A stretch of 64,000 nt of DNA from SIRX01 sp965214475 (GTDB lineage: Bacteria; Actinomycetota; Rubrobacteria; Rubrobacterales; Rubrobacteraceae), in the NCBI GenBank assembly GCA_965214475.1, contig OZ243953.1:2418001-2482000 (forward strand), read 5' to 3'. Each line of letters starts with the position of its first letter. The stretch's first letter is position 1. The position numbers and the translations under genes are program-made. Shown here in pieces: positions 43,431-51,135 of this stretch. The notes below the pieces were generated by a model that made no database searches, was not told where the DNA came from, and saw nothing but the letters and a program-made list of their open reading frames with translations.

Positions 43431-43992
43431 GTGGGGAGATACCTTCGCATCGTGGGCATGGGTTTCTCCGGGGTCTTTGCAAACCCGGTTCGGGCGCTGC
43501 TGACCATGCTCGGGATCATAATTGGGGTGGGGGCGGTCATCATGCTCACCTCATTGGGCAACGGCATACAAAAGAGCATCACCGGCGAGATAGAAGGGTT
43601 GGGGACGAACCTGATCCAGGTCTCACCGGGCTCCGAGGCCGCCGGAGGAGACCCCCTTCGGCGCCGCCCCCGCCAGTACCCTGACCCTACAAGACGCCGA
43701 AGACATCGCCGAGCTCGACTCCGTAGAACAGGCGTCCGCCACCGCCACGGCCGTCACCCAACTACAAACCGGAGAGTCGGCAAACGAAACCCCCGGGAAC
43801 GGGCCAGCGGACGGACAGCAACAGGGGCAGGTCTATACAGGTGTAAGCACCTCCTACGATGAGATAGTGCCGGTGGACCTCACGGCCGGACGCTTTATAG
43901 AAAGCGAGAACGAGGCGGTGCTCGGCGACTCATTGGTGGAAGAGTCGCTCGGCGCCGGGCCGGAAGAGGGGTCAGGACATGAAACCGGGTAA
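43431..43992 (+). pseudogene. MacB-like ABC permease, frameshifted and truncated
   Basis: The first frame encodes the typical start GMGFSGVFANPVRALLTMLGIIIGVGAVIMLTSLGNGIQKSITGEIEGLGTNLIQVSPGS. A one-base gain in a C-run near 43655 shifts translation. The periplasmic domain continues in the alternative frame (STLTLQDAEDIAELDSVEQAS, QVYTGVSTSYDEIVPVDLTAGRFIESENEAVLGDSLVEESLG) until a stop at 43990-43992. The remaining periplasmic part and the three C-terminal spans are missing. IS110 sequence begins shortly downstream, so insertion plus deletion probably removed them. Confidence 0.8.
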
Positions 43993-44039
43993 AGTGTACT
44001 GCGAGAATAAAGGCGGTGATGATCTTCCCGGTCGGCCTG

Positions 44040-44234
44040 ACCCATAAAGTGTAGGGCTCAGTGCCTTCTTAGCGAATCGTCGGCCGGCCAGGGAGGGTCA
44101 TCGCCGCGCCCCGGAGCGGGTCGGCAGTGACTTGATAGGAGCGTGCCGGATATAGGTCTCATCGCAGTACTGTCCGCCGCCTCATCCGGAAGAGCGCGAA
44201 GTCGTGCCCCGGAACCGAGGAGGATCAGCAGAAG
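44040..44234 (+). ncRNA. Candidate IS110 bridge RNA region
   Basis: About 195 bp lie between the broken permease and the IS110 transposase start. In IS110 elements the left non-coding end encodes a structured bridge RNA that pairs with donor and target DNA. This stretch has GC-rich self-complementary segments (GGCCGGCC, CCGCGCCCCGGAGCGGG). It contains ATAGGAGC (44135-44142), repeated at 45332-45339 just beyond the transposase gene near the expected right end. No experimentally defined boundary can be read from sequence. Confidence 0.45.
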
Positions 44235-45326
44235 ATGACCGTACCTACCACCCCTACTGCCGAGAACACCCACCAGACGCTCGTTACCGTGGGCGTAGAT
44301 ACTCACCTCGATTCACACGTAGCCGTCGCCCTCGACGGGCTCGGTCGGCGCCTGAACGAGCTGCATTTCCCTACAACGGAAGCCGGTTACGCCAGGCTCC
44401 TCGGATGGACGGTGAAGCTAGGAGGGGTTGAGCGGGTAGGAATTGAGGGGGCTGGATCTTTCGGAGCTGGACTGGCTCGCTTCTTGCACGAAAGGGGTGT
44501 GGAGGTCCTGGAAGTGGGTAGACCCAAGCGCCGCGATCAGCATCGCTCCAGCAAGTCCGATCCTATAGACGCCGAGCTAGCCGCCAGAGCGGTACTGGCT
44601 GGAACGGCCATTGGGCAAACAAAAGGCGGCGATGGTCCAGTAGAGATGATCCGGGTCTTGAGAGCTGCACGACGCTCTGCGGTTAAGGCGCGAGCCCAGG
44701 CGGCAAAGCAGTTGAAGGCCCTGCTCGTCACTGCTCCAGAATCTCTGAGAGCCGAGCTACGTGGGCTCTCCACGATCAAGCTGGTGCGTAGAGCAGCACG
44801 TTTCCGGCCTGGCGATCAACCCTCCGATGTAGCGGCAGCCACCAAGTTCGCCCTACGCTCTATTGCTCGCCGCTACCTGGAGCTCTCCGAGGAGATCGAC
44901 GAACTCGACGGACAGCTATCCCGGCTGGTCACACAAACTGCCCCAGCACTGGTTGCAGTCCCTGGCGTTGGGACAGACACCGCCGCTTCCTTGTTGGTGG
45001 CTGCAGGAGAAGACCCCAAGCGACTGAAGAGCGAGTCAGCCTTCGCCCACCTGTGTGGAGTTGCCCCGATCCCGGCCTCCTCAGGTAAGGTGGTCAGGCA
45101 CCGACTCAACCGCCAGGGCAACCGGGACGCCAATCGGGCGCTGTACGTCGTAACCACAGAGCGAATGAGCCGGGATGAGCGTACCCGAGCCTACGTCGTC
45201 CGGCGCACCGAGGAAGGCAAATCCAAGCGAGAGATCATCCGCTGCCTGAAGCGTTACATTGCCAGAGAGATCTACGGAGTTCTTGTCGCTACAGTGGTTC
45301 CGAAGCCTTCTTTTTCGGGTCCTTGA
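44235..45326 (+). CDS. IS110-family transposase (DEDD)
   Basis: This 363-aa protein has the RuvC-like DEDD domain with D22 (VGVDTHLDSHVA), E71 (GIEGAGSFG), D109 and D112 (SKSDPIDAELAARA). It also has the transposase_20 domain VAVPGVGTDTAASLLVAAG and FAHLCGVAPIPASSGKVVRHRLNRQGNRDANRAL, whose SSG serine is likely the recombination nucleophile. IS110 transposases are RNA-guided recombinases. The ATG at 44235 follows GAGGAGGATCAGCAGAAG. The protein is full length and probably active. Confidence 0.92.
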   Translation: MTVPTTPTAENTHQTLVTVGVDTHLDSHVAVALDGLGRRLNELHFPTTEAGYARLLGWTVKLGGVERVGIEGAGSFGAGLARFLHERGVEVLEVGRPKRRDQHRSSKSDPIDAELAARAVLAGTAIGQTKGGDGPVEMIRVLRAARRSAVKARAQAAKQLKALLVTAPESLRAELRGLSTIKLVRRAARFRPGDQPSDVAAATKFALRSIARRYLELSEEIDELDGQLSRLVTQTAPALVAVPGVGTDTAASLLVAAGEDPKRLKSESAFAHLCGVAPIPASSGKVVRHRLNRQGNRDANRALYVVTTERMSRDERTRAYVVRRTEEGKSKREIIRCLKRYIAREIYGVLVATVVPKPSFSGP

Positions 45327-45394
45327 CTGGCATAGGAGCTTCGGTAGGGTCAAAGTTACATGAGCTACTAGAGCCAGTAACCAAGTATCCAGTC

Positions 45395-45431
45395 GCCTAA
45401 CACGTACCCCCAACGGGTATACATGTTAGGC
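45395..45431. other. Nested hairpin upstream of saccharopine-dehydrogenase-like gene
   Basis: GCCTAACA (45395-45402) pairs with TGTTAGGC (45424-45431), and inside it TACCC (45405-45409) pairs with GGGTA (45415-45419). It lies 66 bp before the gene at 45497. It may be a terminator for the IS region or an operator. Confidence 0.45.
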
Positions 45432-45496
45432 TCTACGACTTAGAAAATGGAGAACTTGCTGCTGAAGATGGCGAGTAGCGAGAGGACTGATAGTTA

Positions 45497-46570
45497 GTGG
45501 ACGAGAAGATTCTCGTTGTTGGTGGGTACGGCCAGGTTGGAAGGGTTATATCTATAAGCCTCGGACAGCTCTACCCTGGGCTTATACTGGCGGCTGGGCG
45601 TAACATAGGACGCGCCGAAGCACTCTCTCGCGAGACTAAAGGTGCGGTTTTGCCGGTGCGTCTCGACCTGGATGCTTTAGAGGACCCTACTACTTTGCTG
45701 CAAGACGTAAGGCTCGTCGTCTCTGCTGTAGAGCGCCACGACAATCGACTCGTACGAGCCTGCCTCGAACGAGGGATCCACTACGTCGAGGTTGCTACGT
45801 CCTACGAAACACTATCCCGTTTGCTCGACCTGGACCCCTTTGCCCGCGGAACCGGGGCCGCTGCGATCTCCGGCATCGGTTTGGTGCCCGGGTTGTCTAA
45901 CCTACTTGCTCGCTAGCTACGCGACCGCGTTGATCGACTTAGCACCGTAGACATCCACCTCATGCTGGGTCTCGGCGATACGCACGGCGTCGATGCGATC
46001 CGATGGATGCTCGACTACGCAGATCGCAGTTTTACCTTGCAAACCCCGACAGGCCCGGTATCCGTGGAAACCTTCTCAGATCCCAAGGTCGTTTATTTCC
46101 CCGATGAGTCTGCGCCAAGAACGACCTATCGGTTCGACTTCGCGGACCAGCACGTCATTCCTTCTACGCTGGATACGGATGGAGCTTCGACGCGATTATG
46201 CTTCGACTCGCGCCTGATGACCGGGATCGTCGCCCTGCTCAAACGGGCAGGCTTGATCGCCCTAGCCAAGCGGGCCGCCCCTTACACAGTCGCCAAACTC
46301 TTGAGGATGCTCCGGGTGGGAACCGACGCTTTTACTCTGAAAGTAGAAGCCCTCGGTACCATTGGCAATCTCGAAGTGACGCTCGCCGCATCCGCCCAGG
46401 GACACGACGAAGCTAGAGCTACCGGGACTATAACCTCACTCGTTGCACAACGGCTCTACAACGGCTATGTCCCAGCAGGCGTTCATCACGCCGAACAGGT
46501 GACCAGTTTGGAAGGGTTCATCAACCCGCTAGGTAAAGCAGGAATCCACCTCCATCTGCCTAGTTCATAA
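45497..46570 (+). pseudogene. Saccharopine-dehydrogenase-like oxidoreductase with amber stop
   Basis: GTG 45497 opens a Rossmann protein (ILVVGGYGQVGRVISISLGQLYPG, LVVSAVERHDNRLVRACLERGIHYVEVATSYE, GAAAISGIGLVPGLSNLLAR) and reaches TAG at 45914. The same frame continues without a break in sense (LRDRVDRLSTVDIHLMLGLGD, then GLIALAKRAAPYTVAKLLRM) to 46570. Read through, the product would be 357 aa, normal for saccharopine-dehydrogenase-NADP-binding-domain proteins. LLAR-TAG-LRDRV is consistent with a CAG-to-TAG change. A reinitiated C-terminal fragment is possible but would lack the nucleotide-binding fold. Confidence 0.8.
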
Positions 46571-46590
46571 CTCTCTATCATTGAAATACA

Positions 46591-46609
46591 ATAGGGGGGT
46601 ATAGTATAT
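46591..46609 (+). promoter_or_regulatory. CsoR-type copper operator before csoR
   Basis: ATAGGGGGGTATAGTATAT is found here and again, identical over 19 bp, before copA at 59125. It contains the GGGG-TAT-rich core typical of CsoR operators and includes a -10-like TATAGT/TAGTAT. It sits about 60 bp before the csoR start. Confidence 0.82.
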
Positions 46610-46667
46610 TGGCGATTATGTCTGATGCGGTACAGAGGATACCTAGTTAAGGGTCAGGAGTTGAACA

Positions 46668-46976
46668 GTGGAGCAGCGAGCCGACAATACAACCCGTGGA
46701 TACATCAGGGCGGACCACAAGAAGCAACTGATGAACCGGTTGAAGCGCATAGAGGGGCAGGTGCGGGGAGTACAGCGCATGGTGGACGAGGAAGCCTACT
46801 GCGTGGATATCCTTACCCAGATCTCAGGCGTGATAGCTGCTTCTGAGAAGGTTGCCGCGATGGTGGTCAGAGACCACGTGGATCATTGCGTGAAAGAGTC
46901 GATTCGCAACGAAGATCAGGCGGAGGAGAAGGTAGACGAGCTGGTGACCGCCATAGAGCGGTTCTTGAAAGTATAG
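46668..46976 (+). CDS. csoR: Copper-sensing repressor CsoR
   Basis: This 102-aa all-helical CsoR/RcnR-family repressor carries the Cu(I) ligand triad C45 (AYCVDIL), H70 and C74 (VRDHVDHCV). The C-25-H-4-C spacing is the same as in mycobacterial CsoR. Other family features are DHKKQLMNRLKRIEGQVRGVQRMVDEE and C-terminal DELVTAIERFLKV. Apo-CsoR binds DNA and Cu(I) releases it. The GTG at 46668 follows AGGAG. Identical operators at 46591 and 59125 indicate control of its own csoR-copZ transcript and of copA. Confidence 0.93.
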   Translation: MEQRADNTTRGYIRADHKKQLMNRLKRIEGQVRGVQRMVDEEAYCVDILTQISGVIAASEKVAAMVVRDHVDHCVKESIRNEDQAEEKVDELVTAIERFLKV

Positions 46977-46998
46977 AGAAACAGAGAGGAGCCGAACC

Positions 46999-47205
46999 AT
47001 GATCGAAACTCGTTACACAGTATCGGACATGAGCTGCGCCCACTGCAAGGGTGCTATCGAGGAATCACTAAACGAGCTCTCCGGTATCGAGAAGGCCACG
47101 GCCGATCCAGACACGAAGATAGTCGAGGTGTCTTACCGCGAAGACCGGGTGAATGACGGTAAGGTCAAGGCCGCCATTGAGGAGGCCGGCTACACCGTAG
47201 CGTAG
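46999..47205 (+). CDS. copZ: CopZ-like heavy-metal-binding chaperone
   Basis: This 68-aa HMA domain has CxxC at C13-C16 (MSCAHCKGAIEESL) and the standard beta-alpha-beta-beta-alpha-beta pattern ending in IEEAGYTVA. It delivers Cu(I) to the CopA ATPase and CsoR. It lies 22 bp after csoR with GAGGAG before ATG, so it is co-transcribed. It has the same GY-V end as the two HMA domains of CopA at 59167. The complex-I-like operon begins 202 bp further on. Confidence 0.9.
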   Translation: MIETRYTVSDMSCAHCKGAIEESLNELSGIEKATADPDTKIVEVSYREDRVNDGKVKAAIEEAGYTVA

Positions 47206-47407
47206 CGTCTCGACGGAAGAGTCGGGTCAGGTTCTTCTAAAAACCTTTAAACCATAGAAGTTCGTCGAGAAGAAATAGAGAAGGGAAATTGAAGGCCAAT
47301 GGGCAGAAGTACGCCTAAGCGTGGCAAACAACCGGGTGCCGTGCGGCCAGGCAAAGGAAGCGGAGCAGCATTTACATGAACGCCGGAAAGATCTGGAGGA
47401 TAGGGCT

Positions 47408-47773
47408 ATGAGCGCCCTGCAACAGTACGCGCTGCTTTTGGGGATGGTAGTCGGCACCGTAGGGTTCGTCCTGAGCGTCTACGGCATTGCCCGTTCGCTA
47501 GGCAAGACGCGTCAAGAGCCGGGCAAAGACGTGCCGGCTACCTCCGGCAGGCTCGCGAGAGACCCGGTGTGGGCTCGCTATCACGTGCGCTACTACGGGT
47601 ACGCTCTGCTTTTCCTCGCCTTCGACATGGAGATGGCCTACATGTATCCGTGGGCGGTCGTCTACCGGGAGTTGGGGCTGAAGGCGCTCCTGGACATGGG
47701 CTTCTTTCTAGGGATTCTGTACTTGGGGCTCCTCTACGGCTGGAGTCAGGGAGCTTTCAGGAGACAAAAGTGA
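47408..47773 (+). CDS. nuoA: NuoA-like subunit of a complex-I-like operon
   Basis: This 121-aa protein has three spans and NuoA/ND3 features: YHVRYYGYALLFLAFDMEMAYMYPWAVVYRELG, where DxE in span 2 and PWA are conserved, then FFLGILYLGLLYGWSQGAF. The conserved Cys-Gly of the long loop near the quinone site is absent (ATSGRLARDP). ATG 47408 follows GGAGG at 8 bp. It is the first of eight tightly linked genes (A, BD-like, H, J, K, L, M, N) with 4-bp or shorter overlaps at most junctions. The loop change fits the loss of a normal quinone-reducing site in the complex. Confidence 0.85.
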   Translation: MSALQQYALLLGMVVGTVGFVLSVYGIARSLGKTRQEPGKDVPATSGRLARDPVWARYHVRYYGYALLFLAFDMEMAYMYPWAVVYRELGLKALLDMGFFLGILYLGLLYGWSQGAFRRQK

Positions 47774-49416
47774 TCTCCGGCGCCCGACAGGCGAGGCCGT
47801 CCTGGTTCCATCGGATTGTCGCGCGGGCGATGGCCCGCCGGTTGAACGCATTCGTCGTTCCCGGTCCGGACGTTGCAAGAGCCCACGGCCTCGACGTCGC
47901 GGCCGCCGGGCTTAGAATAGTAGACACGCCCCGGCACGCGAGCGTGTTGCTGGTGGTGGGGAAACTGCCGGATGGTCTCAAGGAAGCCGCAGCCGTCGCC
48001 TACGCGCAGATGATGCGTCCGCGGGCCGTATTCGCCGTCGGCGCCGGAGAAGTATCGCCACTTCCGAAGCCGGACGTGTCGGTAGCGCTGTGCCAGGATT
48101 CCTTGGCTGATGGTGTCGAGGAACTGCGGCGCTCCTTTGTGGAAGGAGCTTTCGCTCCCCAAACGGAGGACTTCGAGGCCGATGTGGTCCAGGATGAAGA
48201 GGAAGACGAGATGGCTCACGGCCATGACCACGGCCACATGCACCACGACCACCACGAGGAGGAGCAAGAAGACGAATCGGAGGAGGAAGACAAGGGCGCT
48301 CAGGAGGAAGCCCAGGAAACGACCGAATCCGAAGATGACCATGACCAGTCGGATCTCGAAGAGAAGGAAATCGGTGAGGATCAGCTAGAGAACTTCATGT
48401 CCATGATCGAGATGACCGAGGGCATGCCGGAGAGTGGCGACGGCCTGATCATGGAGTGGGTCCCCGCCCCTTATGGCCCGCTGTTCCCCGGCCTCCCCGG
48501 CGGCCTCTCCCTCACTTTCACCCTCGACGGCGACACGGTCGCCGAGACCGAGGTGGAGCCAGGCATAGAAGGACACTCGCCTACAGAGTTACTTCGAGGT
48601 CCGGTCGAAAGCATCCTCGAACGCGCCGCGAAGCTCGACCCGCTCACCCCGGCCGCATACCGGGTGCTCGCACAGCAGGCCATCGAAGACGTAGCCGGTA
48701 AACAGATCGGCGACGAAGAAGCTCGCTCCAGGGTCGGCGCTCTGGAGCGCGAACGGGCGGCGAGCCACCTGGGATGGACGGCGAGCTTCGGATTCCTGAT
48801 CGGCGACGGCTCCCTCTCCCAGCGGGCGGCCCGGTTGCAACTGGCGCTCCTCCGGTCGGAGAACGTCGGCGAGGTCAGGCGCATAAAGAGCGACGTGGAA
48901 GATTTCGTCCGCAAAGCACTTCGGACGCCGTTGCTAAAGAGCAAGCTCGGCGGCATCGGGGCTCTGGACGACACCGACGCGGAAGGCGTGATAGGTCCGG
49001 TAGCACGGGCCGTCGGGTTTGAGACCGACGCCCGCTCGGAAAATCTAGCTTACCGCAACCTCGGTTTCTCTCCCATAGTTCGTGACGGCAACGACGCCCT
49101 CGCACGCTTCCGGCTCCGGCTGGAGGAGACCATGCAGAGCCTCGGCCTCGTGCTCGAAGCGGGAACGATTGACGATAGGGGCGTCCTGCCGGAAGACGCG
49201 CTCTCTGGCACGGGTACGGCAACGATAGAGACGCCGCGCGGTGGCGCGACGCTGAGCCTTGCTTTGAGAGATGGAACGGTAACCTCCGCTGAGCTAGACG
49301 CTCCTTCGAGGCGTAACGCCCGGCTGGTCGAGGCCATAACGGTGGGCAAAGAGGTCGCCGACGCGCTGGTCGGCGTCGGGTCGCTGGATCTCTCACCCTG
49401 GGAGATGTCGCCGTGA
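47770..49416 (+). CDS. Fused NuoB/NuoD-like protein without Fe-S ligands, His-rich linker
   Basis: This 548-aa protein is read from GTG 47770, overlapping the NuoA stop by 4 bp. Residues about 1-120 follow the NuoB pattern (GLRIVDTPRHASVLLVVGKL, MMRPRAVFAVGAGE), but the CC pair and the GSC cysteine are gone. The whole protein has one Cys (ALCQDS). Residues about 145-215 are a His/acid-rich linker (HGHDHGHMHHDHH, then Glu/Asp runs). The rest follows NuoD/group-4 hydrogenase large subunits (GALERERAASHLGW, GPVARAVGFETDARSENLAYRNLGF, IETPRGGATLSLALRDGTV), but the terminal DPC motif is replaced by LDLSPW. It therefore cannot hold the N2 cluster or a NiFe site. It probably acts as a structural or regulatory cap on the membrane pumps. 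Confidence 0.8.
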   Translation: MISGARQARPSWFHRIVARAMARRLNAFVVPGPDVARAHGLDVAAAGLRIVDTPRHASVLLVVGKLPDGLKEAAAVAYAQMMRPRAVFAVGAGEVSPLPKPDVSVALCQDSLADGVEELRRSFVEGAFAPQTEDFEADVVQDEEEDEMAHGHDHGHMHHDHHEEEQEDESEEEDKGAQEEAQETTESEDDHDQSDLEEKEIGEDQLENFMSMIEMTEGMPESGDGLIMEWVPAPYGPLFPGLPGGLSLTFTLDGDTVAETEVEPGIEGHSPTELLRGPVESILERAAKLDPLTPAAYRVLAQQAIEDVAGKQIGDEEARSRVGALERERAASHLGWTASFGFLIGDGSLSQRAARLQLALLRSENVGEVRRIKSDVEDFVRKALRTPLLKSKLGGIGALDDTDAEGVIGPVARAVGFETDARSENLAYRNLGFSPIVRDGNDALARFRLRLEETMQSLGLVLEAGTIDDRGVLPEDALSGTGTATIETPRGGATLSLALRDGTVTSAELDAPSRRNARLVEAITVGKEVADALVGVGSLDLSPWEMSP

Positions 49417-50315
49417 GCACGGCTGTGGTCATACTGGCGCTACTCGCGGGAGCTTACGTGGTCGCCGTGCTCGAAGGTTGGGCCTCCGAGGGGCGGTTCC
49501 GGCCAGCGGGACCGGTGCTGGATGCCGTGGCGATGCTGGGACGGGAGTCGGTCGTTACCCGAAGCTCCGACAGGATCTTCTTCGAGGTCGGGCCGGTGCT
49601 ACTCCTGATCTCCGCCCTCCTCGCCGCCGCCGTGCTGCCCCTGGCTCCCGGACTCGTGATCACAGACCTGGCGACGGGCGCGCTCTTCGTGAACGCGGCA
49701 CTTGCTTACGTGCTGGTGGCACTGGTGATGGCCGGCTGGGCGCCGGACGGCGTATACGCCATGGTCGGCGGCTGGCGCTTCCTGGGACAGCTCGTCGGCT
49801 ACTCCATGCTCATCGTCATGCCGCTGACGGCGGTCGCGATGCGGGCCGAGTCGCTCTTTACTACGGAAGTCGTAGAGGCGCAGGAGGCTATGTGGAACGT
49901 GGTCTTCCAGCCTTTGGGATTCGTGCTGTTCTTTCTGGCGGCGCTCGCGGTCTGCTTTCTGCCGCCGTTCGACCTGCCGACGGCGCCGGGCGAGCTGGCG
50001 GGCGGCGTGATGGCCGAGTACACGGGGGCGCGGTTGGCGATCATGCGCCTGGGCCGCGCGGTGCTCGTCGTGACCCTGGCGGTGACGATAACGGTCTTCT
50101 ACCTGGGAGGCTGGCTCGGACCCATCCTGCCGCCGTGGGCCTGGACACTGGGAAAGTCGCTCCTGGTCGCGGCGGCGATGCTCTTCGTCGGGCGTTACGT
50201 CTCTCGGATACGCGAGGAGCACATGCTGCAGTGGTTCTGGAAGCTCGGCATCCCGCTCGCCCTGCTTAACATCCTCTACGTCGGCATCGTGCTGCTGGTG
50301 GTGGTAGACGGATGA
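49413..50315 (+). CDS. nuoH: NuoH-like membrane subunit
   Basis: This 300-aa protein with eight spans follows the NuoH/ND1 scheme: AMLGRESVVTRSSDRIFFEVGPVLLLISALLAAAVLPLAPG, VMAGWAPDGVYAMVGGWRFLGQLVGYSMLIVMPL and FLPPFDLPTAPGELAGGVMAEYTGARLAI. Typical NuoH has R-PFDLPEAESELVAG--TEY and SYE in the quinone-site loops. Here the EAE is TAP and SYE has become GYS, so part of the acidic path is lost while GEL and AEY glutamates remain. It normally links the quinone site to the proton channels. The GTG start overlaps the previous stop by 4 bp. Confidence 0.85.
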   Translation: MSTAVVILALLAGAYVVAVLEGWASEGRFRPAGPVLDAVAMLGRESVVTRSSDRIFFEVGPVLLLISALLAAAVLPLAPGLVITDLATGALFVNAALAYVLVALVMAGWAPDGVYAMVGGWRFLGQLVGYSMLIVMPLTAVAMRAESLFTTEVVEAQEAMWNVVFQPLGFVLFFLAALAVCFLPPFDLPTAPGELAGGVMAEYTGARLAIMRLGRAVLVVTLAVTITVFYLGGWLGPILPPWAWTLGKSLLVAAAMLFVGRYVSRIREEHMLQWFWKLGIPLALLNILYVGIVLLVVVDG

Positions 50316-50827
50316 TGCTCCAGACGGTCTTACAGCCGCTTTTCGTGGGGCTCTTCGGGATAGCGGCAATCTGGTTCGGCGTCGTGGTCTTTACCACCTC
50401 CTCGATGGTCCGCTCGGCGCTGGCGCTCCTGTTCTCCCAGGCTGCCATCGGCGCGATGTTCCTCGCGATGCAGACCGAGTTTTTGGGAGTGTTGCAGATC
50501 ATGATGATGGGGACCGAGATGTCTATTATGGCGATCTTTATGGTGATGTACATGATGGACCCGGGCGGCCTCATGGGCATGGACATGACGCACCAGAAGC
50601 GCATCTCCCAGGCCGCCGGCGTACTGGGGGCGCTGCTGACGATCGGCGTCGCGCTCCTGGTCGGATGGGGTCCCATAGCGGACAGCGTCCCTCCCGGCGA
50701 ACAGGTGCACGACCTGGGGATAGAGTTGATGGGACGCTCGATGCTCATCTTCGAGACGGCTGGCGTGACCATCCTTACGGCCATGATCGCCACCATCGCC
50801 GTGGCCCTGGAGAGGGGTAGGGAGTAG
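50312..50827 (+). CDS. nuoJ: NuoJ-like membrane subunit
   Basis: This 171-aa protein has five spans: LFGIAAIWFGVVVFTTSSMVRSALALLFSQAAIGAMFLAMQTEFLGVLQIMMMGTEMSIMAIFMVMYMM is the NuoJ core, here unusually rich in Met. Standard NuoJ has a conserved VVYVGAVMVLFLF; the analogous LQIMMMGTEMSIMAIFMV is altered but keeps the pi-bulge-like position and a Glu. A periplasmic loop (GPIADSVPPGEQVHDLG) precedes the last span. The start overlaps nuoH and its stop abuts nuoK. Confidence 0.82.
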   Translation: MMLQTVLQPLFVGLFGIAAIWFGVVVFTTSSMVRSALALLFSQAAIGAMFLAMQTEFLGVLQIMMMGTEMSIMAIFMVMYMMDPGGLMGMDMTHQKRISQAAGVLGALLTIGVALLVGWGPIADSVPPGEQVHDLGIELMGRSMLIFETAGVTILTAMIATIAVALERGRE

Positions 50828-51135
50828 TGGCTACGCTCATCGTCGCGTTGGTAGTCGGGGCCATACTCTTCGGGGTCGGGGTCTACGGCGCGCTATCGCA
50901 GACGAACCTGGTTATGATCATGATGGGCGTCGAGTTGATGCTCGGCGGCGCGATGGTCAACCTGGTCGCGTTCTGGCGTTTCCTGCACCCAGAAGCCTAC
51001 TCCGGCCAGGTGTTCGTCCTGATCGTGATGACCGTCATGGCCCTGGAGATGGCCGTCGGCTTCGGCGTCGGCACCGCCCGCTTCCGCTACAAAGGCTCGG
51101 TCGAGATGGAAGAAGCCAGGGACCTCAAAGGATGA
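50827..51135 (+). CDS. nuoK: NuoK-like membrane subunit
   Basis: This 102-aa protein with three spans has the NuoK pattern GVYGALSQTNLVMIMMGVELMLGGAMVNLVAF. It keeps both membrane glutamates of the proton path: Glu in GVELM of span 2 and Glu in MALEMAVGFGVGTARFRY of span 3. This contrasts with the altered electron-transfer proteins of the operon. The GTG start overlaps the nuoJ stop by 1 bp, and the end overlaps nuoL by 4 bp. Confidence 0.88.
   Translation: MATLIVALVVGAILFGVGVYGALSQTNLVMIMMGVELMLGGAMVNLVAFWRFLHPEAYSGQVFVLIVMTVMALEMAVGFGVGTARFRYKGSVEMEEARDLKG

Larger units (their letters stand above)
44040..45345 (+). mobile_element. IS110-family insertion sequence (ends approximate)
   Basis: This is one transposase gene with long left and short right non-coding flanks, as in the IS110 group. 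IS110 elements lack terminal inverted repeats and target duplications, so the ends cannot be fixed by inspection. The left limit is set after the permease homology ends and the right limit just after CATAGGAGCTTCGG. Confidence 0.6.

Noticed and set aside
24402..45916. Genome-wide amber (TAG) recoding
   Set aside because: TAG is the natural stop of many intact genes here (for example the DUF1772, STAND, DUF305, LCP, GNAT and aldolase genes), so reassigning it would fuse or extend them.
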